Source: Hyphococcus flavus (GTDB taxonomy: Bacteria; Pseudomonadota; Alphaproteobacteria; Caulobacterales; Parvularculaceae). Taken from it: a stretch of DNA of 64,000 nt. The stretch covers positions 1,441,501 to 1,505,500 of the forward strand of contig NZ_CP118166.1 of the NCBI RefSeq assembly GCF_028748065.1, written 5' to 3'. Numbering within the stretch: position 1 is the first letter of the stretch; each line of letters begins with the position of its first letter. The position numbers were made by a program, and so were the translations under genes. This document shows, piece by piece, positions 17,376 through 27,107 of the stretch. Below the pieces are notes generated by a model that was given only the letters and a program-made list of their open reading frames with translations, was not told the DNA's origin and searched no databases.

Positions 17376-17630
17376 TTAACGCGACGACTCCTCAGGGTCG
17401 TCATGGTAAGGCTGGCTGGCGAGATGGAGGGTCAGGAACGCGGCCGCCATCATCAGGGCCACGGCGGCGACGCCGCCGCCATTGTTGCCTAGCCAATTAC
17501 CGACGACACTGACGAGGGCAATGACCAGATAGGGCGCCAGCGGCGGGTCTTCATGGCGAAACCTGAGCATGAACAACCCGGCGGCCGCGATGAATAGCGC
17601 CAATGACAGTAGGTCGTAGATGGACTCCAT
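17376..17630 (-). CDS. Small membrane protein resembling XrtV accessory proteins
   Basis: The protein has 84 residues and three hydrophobic segments (about 5-22, 32-46 and 54-70). It starts MESIYDLLSLALFIAAAGLF and contains PYLVIALVSVVGNWLGN. From memory this resembles the short protein annotated as accessory to the XrtV exosortase system, which has a YDW...ALFAGL start and a VGNWLGN-like middle, but no exosortase gene is in the window. The gene ends 36 bp before the acyltransferase start region and could be in the same transcript. Function is unknown. Confidence 0.6.
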   Translation of the reverse strand: MESIYDLLSLALFIAAAGLFMLRFRHEDPPLAPYLVIALVSVVGNWLGNNGGGVAAVALMMAAAFLTLHLASQPYHDDPEESSR

Positions 17631-17837
17631 AAACCCAGTAGTCTCCCAACCCTAAGTTCCGCGATTGAGCTTAATGAGAGCTTAGGAAACATGGTTAATC
17701 CGCGGTTGACCGAGCCTGTCCGGGATTTGCGCCCGGAGAGCAGTGGCCATAGTGGAATTTTGAGGCTATTAGCGGTTCGCCGGGCGGCGCTAATGATCGT
17801 CCGGCCCTCATTATGGTGAGGTCTCGGGAGGAAATTG

Positions 17838-19433
17838 ATGAGCCTATCTGCGAAGGCGGCGCTGGCGACGGCGGGCCGCTTTGAACATTGTGCGCCAGCG
17901 GAATTGACCAATTTAACCGCGGCTTCCCTTTACGAACTGGCGGTTGAGCGCGGCGAAGGAGAGATCGCGGCGGGCGGACCGCTCGTGGTCAAGACCGGCG
18001 AACACACGGGCCGCTCGGCGCAGGACAAGTTCATCGTCCGCCACCCGGAGATTGAGGATAAAATCTGGTGGGACGCAAACAAGTCCATGAGCGTTGAAGC
18101 GTTCGACCGGCTCCATGCAGATATGCTTGCCTATGCGAGCGAGCGCCAGCTTATCAAACAGGATCTCGCCGGCGGCGCTGACAAAACTTATGGCATTAAG
18201 GTGCGGGTTTTTACGGAATACGCATGGCATGGGCTTTTCATCCAGCATCTGCTGGTTCGCCCGCCAATGAATGAACGCGGCGGCGAGCCGGACTTCACCG
18301 TGGTTGATATGCCCGGTTTTGTTGCCGATCCTGAAGTCCACGGGTGCCGCTCGAAAACCGTCATCGCTGTCGATTTCGTTCGCCGCATCGTTCTGATCGG
18401 CGGGACGTCCTACGCCGGTGAAATGAAGAAGTCTGTCTTTACCATTTTGAATTTCCTCCTGCCTGAAAAAGACGTCATGCCGATGCATTGCTCGGTCAAT
18501 GTTGGCCGTAATGATGATCCGGCGATCTTCTTTGGCCTTTCCGGCACTGGAAAAACGACTCTGTCCGCTGATCCGAACCGCACGTTAATCGGTGATGACG
18601 AACATGGCTGGGGGCCGAACGGCCTCTTCAATTTTGAAGGCGGCTGCTACGCGAAAATGATCCGGCTCTCACCGTCAGCAGAACCGGAAATTTATGCAAC
18701 GACGAAACGTTTCGGCACAGTGCTGGAAAATGTGGTGATGGATCCGGCGACGCGCGAGCTTGATCTTGATGACGCAACCCTGGCGGAAAATTCCCGCGGC
18801 GCCTATCCGATTCATTACATTCCCAACGCCAGCCTTGATGGCGTCACGACCCATCCGAAAAACATCATCATGTTGACTTGCGATGCTTTTGGCGTCATGC
18901 CGCCGATCGCAAAACTGACCCCGGCGCAGGCCATGTATATGTTCCTGTCGGGCTACACCGCGAAAGTTGCAGGTACGGAAAAAGGTCTCGGCAAAGATCC
19001 GGAAGCAACATTTTCAACCTGTTTCGGTGCGCCGTTCATGCCTCGTCACCCGTCTGAATATGGCGCGCTGCTCGGCAAGTTGATCGACAAGCACGATGTC
19101 AATTGCTGGCTGGTTTCAACCGGCTGGACCGGCGGGCCGCATGGGGAAGGCCGCCGCATGCCGATCAAGGAAACGCGCGCGCTGTTGACGGCGGCGCTGA
19201 ACGGGTCGCTGAATAACGCGCCCATGCGCAAGGATGAAGTTTTCGGATTTGATGTGCCGACGGATGTGCAGGGCGTTGATAAACGTATTCTGACGCCGCG
19301 AGATACATGGGACGATGCAAGCGCTTATGACGCGCAAGCTGACAAGCTTGCCGCAATGTTTGTCGAAAATTTCAAAGTTTACGAGCCTTACGTAAGCGAT
19401 GAAGTGAAAGTGGCGGGCCCCAAAGCGAGTTGA
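17838..19433 (+). CDS. pckA: Phosphoenolpyruvate carboxykinase (ATP)
   Basis: PckA converts oxaloacetate and ATP to phosphoenolpyruvate, the entry step of gluconeogenesis. The 531-residue length is normal. Visible sites are the substrate loop [10 protein letters not shown] (near 53), the metal/lysine region PLLVRPP.. to SYAGEMKKS (near 195), the kinase-1a P-loop [11 protein letters not shown] (near 235), the kinase-2 DDEHGWG (near 255) and the adenine-binding [11 protein letters not shown]-type segment ([10 protein letters not shown], near 440). The start is ATG at 17838 with GGGAGGAA five bases upstream; the TTG directly before it was rejected. It is not next to the chvG/chvI genes often found beside pckA in rhizobia. 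The 197 bp upstream are free of genes. Confidence 0.97.
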   Translation: MSLSAKAALATAGRFEHCAPAELTNLTAASLYELAVERGEGEIAAGGPLVVKTGEHTGRSAQDKFIVRHPEIEDKIWWDANKSMSVEAFDRLHADMLAYASERQLIKQDLAGGADKTYGIKVRVFTEYAWHGLFIQHLLVRPPMNERGGEPDFTVVDMPGFVADPEVHGCRSKTVIAVDFVRRIVLIGGTSYAGEMKKSVFTILNFLLPEKDVMPMHCSVNVGRNDDPAIFFGLSGTGKTTLSADPNRTLIGDDEHGWGPNGLFNFEGGCYAKMIRLSPSAEPEIYATTKRFGTVLENVVMDPATRELDLDDATLAENSRGAYPIHYIPNASLDGVTTHPKNIIMLTCDAFGVMPPIAKLTPAQAMYMFLSGYTAKVAGTEKGLGKDPEATFSTCFGAPFMPRHPSEYGALLGKLIDKHDVNCWLVSTGWTGGPHGEGRRMPIKETRALLTAALNGSLNNAPMRKDEVFGFDVPTDVQGVDKRILTPRDTWDDASAYDAQADKLAAMFVENFKVYEPYVSDEVKVAGPKAS

Positions 19434-19483
19434 CGCTTTTGAAATGACCGGACAGACTCAAGCAAGACGTTGAAGGTGTTGCT

Positions 19484-20158
19484 TTGGATGTAAGCTTGGT
19501 CATTAACGATGAAAAGGCGGCGCTGCCGGTTCATCGTCATGAAGATGCGCGGATCATCGTTGTTCTTGAAGGCGAGGTTTGTGAGCACGACCTCTCCGGA
19601 AAACATGTCTACCGGAAAGGTGACGTACTTTTCCGCCCGCCCTATTGCGCACACGGGAATGCGCCATCCGGCGTGCCCACGTCATTCTTGAGATTACCAG
19701 TATCGCGCCAAAACTGGGTTGGATATGTTCGCAAGTATGGCTGGCGGGGGATACGTGGCGAACTGGACCTTCGGGGGCGTGACCAACGCGCTATGCTTCG
19801 GGGAAAACATGCCGGGGACAGAATCCTCTTTTCGATGCTTGAGAATAAATCGCCGGCCCACATCTGTGAGGAAATAGGAATATCAGGAGGGTCGTCTCTG
19901 CGCGCGCTAGCGATACAGAACGGGCTGAAGCCATATCAACTGACCAGACGTTTCCAGAAGCGTTTCGGTCTCACGCCAACAGCCTGGCGATGTGAATGGC
20001 GGCTGCGAAGAGCCCTGGAACTCATCATACAAGGCGGCAGCGGGCTCGCAGAGATCGCATCCGATTGCGGATATTCAGATCAAAGCCACCTAAGCAGGGA
20101 TATGAAACAATGCACCGGCATGACGCCTATGGCTTTTAGGCGGTCCACACAAGTTTGA
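19484..20158 (+). CDS. AraC-family regulator with cupin sensor
   Basis: This 224-residue transcription factor has an N-terminal cupin-like arm (about 1-70: LPVHRHEDARIIVVLEGEV and PYCAHGNAPSG hold the histidines) and a C-terminal AraC DNA-binding domain with two helix-turn-helices (about 130-220: LRRALELI, IASDCGYSDQSHLSRDMKQCTGMTPMAFR). The only start in the open frame is TTG at 19484, with GAAGG six bases upstream. It begins 50 bp after pckA and is followed, 80 bp later, by a serine hydrolase gene, the most likely target. Inducer unknown. Confidence 0.87.
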   Translation: MDVSLVINDEKAALPVHRHEDARIIVVLEGEVCEHDLSGKHVYRKGDVLFRPPYCAHGNAPSGVPTSFLRLPVSRQNWVGYVRKYGWRGIRGELDLRGRDQRAMLRGKHAGDRILFSMLENKSPAHICEEIGISGGSSLRALAIQNGLKPYQLTRRFQKRFGLTPTAWRCEWRLRRALELIIQGGSGLAEIASDCGYSDQSHLSRDMKQCTGMTPMAFRRSTQV

Positions 20159-20238
20159 CCGGTCATTTGCAACTGCGTTCAAGACCTGACCTGCGTCATG
20201 TTGAAAACTGTGGGTTTTGGTGATTGAGCGGAGCCAAT

Positions 20239-21345
20239 ATGAAGAAGATACTATTTTCCTTAGCAACCGTGTTGTTGCTTACGGCATGTGGAGTGGAGGC
20301 CGAGCGTGGCTCTGTAAAAAGCGGCAAGTGCGTGCCCCCTCAAGAGAGCCCCGACCCGTCACTCACCGCAAAAATCGATCCTTTGATTAACGATGCTGCT
20401 GATCGGGGCTTTGCGGGCGGCGTAACGGTAATGCGTGATGGCGTTATCGTTTACAGCCGGACTGTTGGCAGCGCATCATTGTCAGAAAATATTCCAATTA
20501 CTGACAGCACTCTATTTCAGGTCTCATCGATTGCAAAATACTTCACCGCTGCACTCGTATTGAAAGCAGCGGAGGATGGCAAGTTTACTATAGATGACTC
20601 TATCGAAATGTATGCGCCCGGAACGCGACTTGCGACGCGCGGCGTAACTTATGCGGACCTCATGGCGCACAAGTCCGGCCTTGGCGCCTCGTATGTTGCA
20701 GAAGCGACAACCGATCCAGACGAAGCTGCATCTGCAATAGACGCTGCTGATATTGATGAAGAAAAGGTTGGCCAGTTTAAGTACTCAAACGACGGATACG
20801 ATCTGCTTGGGATACTCCTGGAGCGCGCTTACGTCAGTCCTTATGAAGCTTTGCTAGCTGAAGAAATATTCGCTTCAGCGTGTCTTTCAAATGCAAGCCA
20901 TTGGGCGCTTGTCGATGTTACGGATCCCCACATTGTCTCACAGCCATTGGACGGGTTTCCAGACAGTCTGCTTGCACGTAATTACGGAATGTTATCGACC
21001 GCAGGCCTGCTAATCACTGCTCAAGAGCTTGCGGTATATCAGCATGCATTGGTGCAGGGAGGCATTCTGTCGCCAGCATCGCTTGAGGCGTTGTTCGCTC
21101 CACACGGCGACACATCTATCGGGAAGGCGACTTTTGGCGCCTTCTTATCTGAAATTGACGGTCTCGGCAGGCGCCTGAGCGCGAGAGGGGCCGAGTCCTG
21201 GGGAGACAACGCCATCATGAATCATTACATGGATATGGATGTCATCGTGACAGTCGTAACGAGCCGCGGGCCAGCTGAAGATTCGGGACAGCCCTTGTTC
21301 CGTAACGAATTGTCTGAGGCTATTGAAGCTTTGTTGTTTCGTTAA
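20239..21345 (+). CDS. Beta-lactamase-family serine hydrolase lipoprotein
   Basis: This 368-residue class C beta-lactamase/esterase-fold protein has a lipoprotein signal (LLLTAC, Cys at about residue 17). The nucleophile motif S-x-x-K is SIAK (near 100) and the second motif Y-x-N is YSN (near 183); the third (KTG/HxG) motif is not obvious. Family members are esterases, D-aminopeptidases or peptidases of cell-wall fragments; true beta-lactamase activity is not implied. The ATG at 20239 is preferred to an in-frame TTG 15 bases before. It follows the AraC regulator gene and converges with grpE with only 2 bp between stops. Confidence 0.87.
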   Translation: MKKILFSLATVLLLTACGVEAERGSVKSGKCVPPQESPDPSLTAKIDPLINDAADRGFAGGVTVMRDGVIVYSRTVGSASLSENIPITDSTLFQVSSIAKYFTAALVLKAAEDGKFTIDDSIEMYAPGTRLATRGVTYADLMAHKSGLGASYVAEATTDPDEAASAIDAADIDEEKVGQFKYSNDGYDLLGILLERAYVSPYEALLAEEIFASACLSNASHWALVDVTDPHIVSQPLDGFPDSLLARNYGMLSTAGLLITAQELAVYQHALVQGGILSPASLEALFAPHGDTSIGKATFGAFLSEIDGLGRRLSARGAESWGDNAIMNHYMDMDVIVTVVTSRGPAEDSGQPLFRNELSEAIEALLFR

Positions 21346-21347
21346 AG

Positions 21348-21992
21348 TTAGACAGTCGTATCAACGCGAGGCGGTAATTCGCCACCAGGATCTTCATCGT
21401 TTGACGGTCCGGTTTGTCCCGGGCCGCTTGAAACGGTAACCATTGCAGCGCGTAATACGCGTTCGCCGATGGTAAACCCTGGCTGCGCCACATCGACCAC
21501 ATGATCTTTTGGAATATCTGGGTGCGGTACTTGCGCGACTGCCTGATGAAGATTGGGGTCGAACTTTTCGCGCGCCGGCGACACACGGTGCACGCCGTGC
21601 CGTCCGAGCGTTGATAAAAGTTCCTTTTCGGTCATCCGCAATCCGTCGACAAGACTTTTGACTGACGGATCCTCGCTGTCGCCGGCAGCGTGCAACGCGC
21701 GTTCAAAATTATCGAGTGCGCTGATAAGATCCCGGGCGAAACCGGAAATGGCGTATTTGCCGGCGTCAACCTTATCTCTTTCAGCGCGGCGGCGCGTGTT
21801 TTCAAGTTCTGCCGCAAGGCGCAGGACGCGATCGTTAAGATTGCTGATCTCTTCCTTCGCCGCGACGAGGGCGGACCCTCCCTCGCTCTCCAATTCATCT
21901 TCTGCGAGGTCGTCTTCGTTCAGTTGTTCCGGGTCGTCGAAAAGCTCGTTTTCAGAACCGGCTTTAGGCGTGGAATCGTGTTGTTCACTCAT
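21348..21992 (-). CDS. grpE: Nucleotide exchange factor GrpE
   Basis: GrpE releases ADP from DnaK in the DnaK-DnaJ-GrpE chaperone cycle. The 214-residue protein has an acidic N-terminus (about 1-45), a long coiled-coil (about 48-115, including LAAELENTRRRAERD) and the C-terminal beta domain with HQAVAQVPHPDIPKDHVVDVAQPGFTIGERVLR signature pieces. ATG at 21992 (MSEQ..) was preferred; an in-frame ATG at 22034 would add 14 residues, and neither has a strong Shine-Dalgarno. It lies directly downstream of hrcA in the same operon. dnaK and dnaJ are not in the window. Confidence 0.95.
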   Translation of the reverse strand: MSEQHDSTPKAGSENELFDDPEQLNEDDLAEDELESEGGSALVAAKEEISNLNDRVLRLAAELENTRRRAERDKVDAGKYAISGFARDLISALDNFERALHAAGDSEDPSVKSLVDGLRMTEKELLSTLGRHGVHRVSPAREKFDPNLHQAVAQVPHPDIPKDHVVDVAQPGFTIGERVLRAAMVTVSSGPGQTGPSNDEDPGGELPPRVDTTV

Positions 21993-22051
21993 GAGGGCGT
22001 CACTGGTTGTCGGGAAACTGTTGTTGAGCGCCATGTACGCGCCGCGAACGA

Positions 22052-23077
22052 TTATTTCAACATCCGGGAGAGGACCTCGGCCGTATAATCCACAATCGGC
22101 ACCACCCTGGCGTAATTCAGCCGTGTCGGCCCGATAACACCCAGAACGCCAACGATCTTGCGCTGTTCGTCCCGATAGGGTGCGGTGATCACCGATGAAC
22201 CGGAAAGCGAGAACAGGCGGTTTTCCGACCCGATGAAGACTTTTACCCCCTCGCCGTCGCGGGCTGCGGTAAGGAGTTCGATGACTTCACGTTTTTTCTC
22301 AAGATCGTCGAGGAGCATGCGCACGCGCTCGACATCCTGAGCGGCTTCATCAATCAGATGTCCGCGGCCACGGACGACCATGGTCCAGTTTTCATCGCCG
22401 GACAGGTGGGCAACCCCGTCCCTGACAAGTCGTGTGGTTAATTCGTCAAGTTCCGCCCGGTTCGTTTCAATTTCTTCAAGGATGGTTGAGCGGGTCTCGG
22501 ACAATGTCCGTCCGCGAAGTCGTGCATTGAGATAATTTCCGGCGGCGACGAGGGCTGATGACGGCAGATTGTCCGGCGCGGCGATAACGCGGTTTTCGAC
22601 CCGGCCGTCCTCGAACACCATCACTACCAGCGCTTGTCCAGCACCAGTTTTGACGAACTCGATCTGACGAAGGGGAGCGTCTGACTTTTGCGTGACAATC
22701 AGGCTGGCGGTGTTGGTCAGCCCGGATAGTTTCGACGCGGCCGCCTCCAACAAAGTTTCCGCACTGCCGGCTTCCGCTTCCGACTCAATGGCGCGCCGCT
22801 CCTCAGGCGTCAGGTCGCCAACCTGCATCAACCCGTCGACGAAAAGCCGCAATCCAAGATCAGTTGGCAACCGGCCTGCCGAGATGTGCGGCGCGTGAAG
22901 CAAACCCATATCCGTCAGGTCAGCCATCACATTGCGGACAGTCGCGGCGGAGACTGATATGCGCATGTCGTTGCTCAGGGTGCGCGAGCCAACGGGTTCA
23001 CCAGTTGTCAGGTATGTCTCGACAAGGCGTCGGAAAATTTCCCGTGATCGCTGATCGATATCGTCAAGCAAGTTCAT
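22052..23077 (-). CDS. hrcA: Heat-inducible transcription repressor HrcA
   Basis: HrcA represses class I heat-shock genes by binding CIRCE elements and needs GroEL for activity. The 341-residue length is normal. The N-terminal winged helix holds LVETYLTTGEPVGSRTL (near 18) and VSAATVRNVMADLTDMGLL (near 43), and the C-terminal segment GVLGVIGPTRLNYARVVPIVDYTAEVL is the family signature. It is the first gene of hrcA-grpE and is divergent from rph. No CIRCE element (TTAGCACTC-N9-GAGTGCTAA) is seen in the 145 bp upstream, so its targets must be elsewhere. Confidence 0.96.
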   Translation of the reverse strand: MNLLDDIDQRSREIFRRLVETYLTTGEPVGSRTLSNDMRISVSAATVRNVMADLTDMGLLHAPHISAGRLPTDLGLRLFVDGLMQVGDLTPEERRAIESEAEAGSAETLLEAAASKLSGLTNTASLIVTQKSDAPLRQIEFVKTGAGQALVVMVFEDGRVENRVIAAPDNLPSSALVAAGNYLNARLRGRTLSETRSTILEEIETNRAELDELTTRLVRDGVAHLSGDENWTMVVRGRGHLIDEAAQDVERVRMLLDDLEKKREVIELLTAARDGEGVKVFIGSENRLFSLSGSSVITAPYRDEQRKIVGVLGVIGPTRLNYARVVPIVDYTAEVLSRMLK

Positions 23078-23222
23078 TTCGATTACGCGTCGCTCTTCTT
23101 GATTCCGTTATATTCAAAGATAAGCCAAGCAGTTTGCCGGGCAAGGTCTGCCGGCGCCTAAACAGGCGGCGGTCGACATCTGGCGGCATATAGCGGTAGG
23201 AAGCGTGAAAAAGGAGATCCCC

Positions 23223-23933
23223 ATGAGACCGTCCGGCCGCGCATTCAACGAATTACGCGCTGTTTCTTTCGAAACAGGCTTCACCAAACATGCGGAAGGG
23301 TCATGCCTTGTCCGTTTCGGCGACACCCATGTGCTGTGCACGGCGAGTTGGGATGAAACAACGCCGCCCTGGCTCAGGGGCGCTGGGCGCGGCTGGGTGA
23401 CGGCAGAGTATGGCATGCTGCCGCGCTCCACCAATGAGCGCATGCGGCGGGAAGCGAAAAACGGCCAGTCCGGCAGAACGCAGGAAATCCAGCGCTTGAT
23501 CGGCCGGTCCTTGCGGGCCGTCGTCGACCTAAAAGCACTTGGCGAACGGCAGATATTGATTGATTGCGATGTCATACAGGCCGACGGCGGTACGCGAACA
23601 GCCTCGATCACAGGCGCGTGGGTCGCGCTCAATCAGGCATGCGCGTGGGCGGTTGAGCAGGGCATTATAAAATCCTCGCCCGTGCGTGACAGGGTTGCGG
23701 CTATTTCCTGCGGCCTTGTTTCTGGCGCGCCAGCGCTCGATCTTGATTATGATGAAGATTCTACTGCGCAGGCCGATGCGAACTTCGTGATCACGGGAAA
23801 TGGCGGGCTTGTAGAGATCCAGGCGACGGCGGAAGGCGATCCGTTTACGGATGAACAGTTCCAGGCGCTCTTAGGCTTGGCGAAAGATGGCTGTGCAACT
23901 TTGTCGGCACAGCAAGCTGAGCTGTTTTCGTGA
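23223..23933 (+). CDS. rph: Ribonuclease PH
   Basis: RNase PH is a phosphorolytic 3'-5' exoribonuclease that trims tRNA precursors. The 236-residue protein begins [12 protein letters not shown], then shows the [26 protein letters not shown] and [18 protein letters not shown] blocks. The latter two line the phosphate site and hexamer interface. DADGGTRTA-type residues appear as [15 protein letters not shown]. The ATG at 23223 has AAGGAG six bases upstream; the longer GTG start is unlikely. It is divergent from hrcA, an arrangement common in alphaproteobacteria (hrcA-grpE next to rph). Confidence 0.96.
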   Translation: MRPSGRAFNELRAVSFETGFTKHAEGSCLVRFGDTHVLCTASWDETTPPWLRGAGRGWVTAEYGMLPRSTNERMRREAKNGQSGRTQEIQRLIGRSLRAVVDLKALGERQILIDCDVIQADGGTRTASITGAWVALNQACAWAVEQGIIKSSPVRDRVAAISCGLVSGAPALDLDYDEDSTAQADANFVITGNGGLVEIQATAEGDPFTDEQFQALLGLAKDGCATLSAQQAELFS

Positions 23934-23995
23934 GTTTGATCGTGGCTTGAACGATGCTAGAAGGTTCTGGTCGCGAAACTCAATAGAAGCCCCGC

Positions 23996-25477
23996 ATGCA
24001 GGATCAACAGCCGGAAGCAGAGCAATCACAAGCACCTGAACAATCTACTGATCAATCGGATCAACAGGTCGAGCAACCCGAACCCGCCGCTTCGGGGACT
24101 GAGGAGCTTGAAGACGAAATTGTCGATGTCGAGGGCGTGCGCGCCTGGCTTTCGGACCGTCTCGACTGGCTGCAAAACCAGATGTTCACGCTGGGCGTCG
24201 CCATCGAAGCGGCGATCCTTCTGGCGGCGATCGTGCCGGCGGCCTTTTTCGGCCCGCGCCTCAGGAAAATAATTCAAAGCCAGATTGCGCCGCGCGCGCC
24301 TTATGGCGTTTTGCGCAGGGCTGCGAATGCGTTTGCTCACATTGCGACACCCATCGCGCTTTACGTCGTTTTGCAAATCGCCGTCATCGCTCTGCAGGCG
24401 GCGGGCAGTTCCACCGGGCTGATTTCCGCTGGCGTTAGCCTCCTCACCGCGTGGATCGTGATCCGGCTTGTCACGCTGGTCATTCGTTCGCCCTTTTGGT
24501 CGCGGGTTGCATTTTACGTGGTCTGGCCAATTGCGGCGCTCGACGCATTTGGCGTGCTGGATGATGTTGTTCGGCAGCTCGATTCTTTCGCCTTCCCCAT
24601 TGGTGAAAGCGAGGATGGTGTACAGCAGCGGTACTCAGCTCTTGATCTGGTGCGGACTATTATCGTGTTTGGCGTCCTGTTCTGGGGCGCACGCCTTCTT
24701 AATTCGCTGATCACAGGTCGCATCAACGCCATTGATGAGCTGACGGTTTCGTTCAAGGCGCTTCTTTCCAAAATTCTCGACGTATTGTTGCCGATTATCG
24801 CGCTGGTGGCGGCGCTGCAGATTGTCGGCTTTCCGTTCGCCACGCTGGCGATTTTCGGCGGCGCTGTCGGTCTCGGCATCGGCCTCGGCATGCAGCGCAC
24901 GGTGTCGAATTTCTTCGCCGGTTTTACGCTGATCGCGGACAAGTCAATTAAGCCGGGAGACGTCATCGAAATCGACGGCGCTTATGGGTGGGTGACGCAA
25001 ATGAATGCGCGCTACGTGTCGCTGCGTACGCGTGACGGCACCGCCTATCTTGTCCCGAATGACAGGTTCATCGAGGAAGGCGTCGTCAACTGGTCTCACG
25101 ATGATCGTGTTGTTCGTCTGCATGCGCCATTCGGGGTTGCATACAGTACAAAAGATTTGCGCGGGCTTGCACGAAAAGTCGAAGAAACAGCGCTGACCAT
25201 AGACCGGGTTCTAAAAACACCGGCGCCGCGATGTAATTTGATGGAATTCGGCGACAGCTCGGTGAACTTCGATTTGCGCTTCTGGATCAACGATCCAGCG
25301 AACGGCACAAAAAATGTCACCAGTGACGTGATGATGGCGATCTGGGACTTGCTGCACGAACTGGAAATAGAAATTCCCTTTCCGCAGCGTGACTTGCACA
25401 TAAAATCGACCCCTGATGGGGTGAAAATGGTCTCGGAAACACGAGAGGCGGCCCTATCAAAGCCGCGTGAGGAATAG
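23996..25477 (+). CDS. MscS-type mechanosensitive ion channel
   Basis: This 493-residue protein has an acidic, Gln/Glu/Pro-rich cytoplasmic N-terminus (about 1-45) and five to six membrane helices (about 65-310). The conserved MscS pore and beta domain follow: GIGLGMQRTVSNFFAGFTLI (near 295), KPGDVIEIDG, VTQMNARYVSLRTRDG and VPNDRFIEEGVVNWS. The C-terminal alpha/beta part runs to about 475. Channels of this class release solutes on hypo-osmotic shock. It begins 62 bp after rph in the same direction; the N-terminal repetition of QSxxPEQSxDQSDQQ is low-complexity. Confidence 0.93.
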   Translation: MQDQQPEAEQSQAPEQSTDQSDQQVEQPEPAASGTEELEDEIVDVEGVRAWLSDRLDWLQNQMFTLGVAIEAAILLAAIVPAAFFGPRLRKIIQSQIAPRAPYGVLRRAANAFAHIATPIALYVVLQIAVIALQAAGSSTGLISAGVSLLTAWIVIRLVTLVIRSPFWSRVAFYVVWPIAALDAFGVLDDVVRQLDSFAFPIGESEDGVQQRYSALDLVRTIIVFGVLFWGARLLNSLITGRINAIDELTVSFKALLSKILDVLLPIIALVAALQIVGFPFATLAIFGGAVGLGIGLGMQRTVSNFFAGFTLIADKSIKPGDVIEIDGAYGWVTQMNARYVSLRTRDGTAYLVPNDRFIEEGVVNWSHDDRVVRLHAPFGVAYSTKDLRGLARKVEETALTIDRVLKTPAPRCNLMEFGDSSVNFDLRFWINDPANGTKNVTSDVMMAIWDLLHELEIEIPFPQRDLHIKSTPDGVKMVSETREAALSKPREE

Positions 25478-25582
25478 GCCTGAAAGCGGCTGTTCGCCGT
25501 TGCAGCGCGGCGTCTGCGCAGTATAATTCACTTGGGCGATGAAACTTCACCTGACGGGCCGCACGCGGCCGGGAGACGCGAA

Positions 25583-26140
25583 ATGATACGTATGATCATA
25601 CTTGGGGGTGTGGCGCTTATCCTCGCCGCATGCGCGACCGCAACGCCTTACGGTCCTGCCGCCACGGGCGGCGGTTATGGATTTTCCGATCAACGAATAG
25701 AGGAAAACCGGTACCGGATTACCTTCCGGGGAAACTCACTGACATCGCGGGAAACAGTTGAAAACTCGCTTCTGTTTCGCGCCGCTGAGCTCACGGTTGA
25801 GCGTGGCTATGACTACTTCATCGTCATCGAAAACGAGACCGAAGCAAACACCAGCTATCAGAGCTCCGGGCCTGCTTTTTACGGCCGATACGGATACGGT
25901 CACCCATTCCACCGTCCGTACTATGCGTTTCCCTATTACGCATATGGGTTTGGTTGGGGTTACCCGTATGACGACTATTATGCGCGGGAGGTCACGCGTT
26001 ATTCAGCCGTCGCATTTGTTGTTATGTATCGCGGTGAAAAGCCGGATGACAATCCGCGCGCCTTTACAGCACGCGATGTCATAGACAACCTGGCGCCTAT
26101 CGTTCTTGGCGACTTGGAGAACAATCAGCCGGGTTACTGA
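25583..26140 (+). CDS. CC0125/CC1285-family lipoprotein
   Basis: This 185-residue lipoprotein has a signal ending LAACAT (lipid-modified Cys near residue 16). The mature part has the family pattern of GYGFSDQRIEENRYRITFRGN, AAELTVERGYDYFIVI, then an aromatic low-complexity stretch full of Tyr, Gly, Phe and Pro (about 105-145). The end with YSAVAFVVMYRGEKP matches as well. Homologues are known in Caulobacter and relatives, without a function. ATG at 25583 is preceded by GGGAG; upstream in-frame starts lack one. Its stop is directly followed by the stop of the convergent PilZ gene. Confidence 0.85.
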   Translation: MIRMIILGGVALILAACATATPYGPAATGGGYGFSDQRIEENRYRITFRGNSLTSRETVENSLLFRAAELTVERGYDYFIVIENETEANTSYQSSGPAFYGRYGYGHPFHRPYYAFPYYAYGFGWGYPYDDYYAREVTRYSAVAFVVMYRGEKPDDNPRAFTARDVIDNLAPIVLGDLENNQPGY

Positions 26141-26728
26141 CTAGACGGCGCGAAGGATTTTATCCTGGCCGGTCTGTGTGGTTTGCGTGTCATAAGCGAC
26201 AACAAACCCCCGCGCCGTATGACGCATGATAACCCCCATGCGCCGGCCGACATGAATGGTTGAGCCGACGTCAGGCTTTCGCGGTGCGTCCACGGATACG
26301 CCGTTTACAGCTGTGTCGATAATCTTCACGAACAAAGATGACCCGTCTTCCAGGCGGCAGACTGTGCGTGAATTTCCTTTTCGATGTCGAGGGGACGTCC
26401 GTCTGTCGCCCAGACCATCAGCAAAATCCGGGTTCGCCCGAAGCATGAGTTGCTCGATCAGCAATGTCCGGCGACGTTTCGACAGCAGAAAAGACGTGGC
26501 GAAACCATCGGGAAAAGTGCGCGCCACAGTGCTTTCGATAACGTCGAGACCGTCAATGGAAATGACCGCTGCGTCCCCGACCATGACGGTGGCGTCACAG
26601 ATGAGCGCCATGTCGCCTGGCGAGATGTTCAAAAGGCGGCCTTCATATTCGTCAGTTGCGTTAATGACGATGCGCGCTGGCAGATTAAGGCTGATCCGCC
26701 GATAACGTCGTGCATCCGTTTTGAACAT
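26141..26728 (-). CDS. Double PilZ-domain protein
   Basis: This 195-residue protein is made of two PilZ-like halves. The first begins RRYRRISLNLPARI (residues about 7-20) with NISPGD further on. The second begins RRTSPRHRKGNSRTVCRL (about 112-129) with the DTAVNGVSVD segment (about 140-149), close to the canonical RxxxR ... D/N-x-S-x-x-G c-di-GMP-binding pattern but with Ala for Ser. PilZ proteins bind c-di-GMP to control motility, polysaccharide or adhesion. Whether both halves bind is doubtful; degenerate PilZ domains often serve in dimerisation. It is a single gene convergent with the lipoprotein gene. Confidence 0.83.
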   Translation of the reverse strand: MFKTDARRYRRISLNLPARIVINATDEYEGRLLNISPGDMALICDATVMVGDAAVISIDGLDVIESTVARTFPDGFATSFLLSKRRRTLLIEQLMLRANPDFADGLGDRRTSPRHRKGNSRTVCRLEDGSSLFVKIIDTAVNGVSVDAPRKPDVGSTIHVGRRMGVIMRHTARGFVVAYDTQTTQTGQDKILRAV

Positions 26729-27107
26729 GGAATGGTTGTCCCGTTTTGCTTAATTGCTCCGTAGCGTTGCAAACTACCGGCCAGCCGCGAATGTTTTTCT
26801 AAACGGGTCCGCGTAATTTTATCGATCTCCGCAGAAAGCCGCCTTTGCTGCAGTGCGCCTTTGCAGGCCTGTCAGGGGCTTGTATGGTTAAGAGAGTTGA
26901 GACCCATCTAAACAAGATCAAGACGAAGTATCTATCAGGCGGGCGACTAATGCGGCCTGTCAACAAGGCGGGGCCCTCGGAAAGCCTGGCTCGTTTCGCT
27001 GGCCTTATGATTTTTGAATAAGGATTATCGGGCTTACATCGTGCGGCGAGCCGCATTAATCTGACAACAAAATATCTGTGGACGCGAAGAAGAAAAAAGG
27101 GGGCCAA
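26729..27107. other. Intergenic region between pilZ-type gene and symporter
   Basis: These 379 bp hold the divergent promoters of the PilZ gene and the DAACS symporter. I see a short hairpin TGCGGC-GA-GCCGCA near 27040 and no convincing gene; minus-strand frames here are basic, Arg-rich shadows. Confidence 0.6.

Noticed and set aside
20239-21345. True antibiotic-resistance beta-lactamase
   Set aside because: SxxK and YxN are present, but the third motif is unclear and the lipoprotein form is typical of esterase or peptidase relatives, so only the family name is given.
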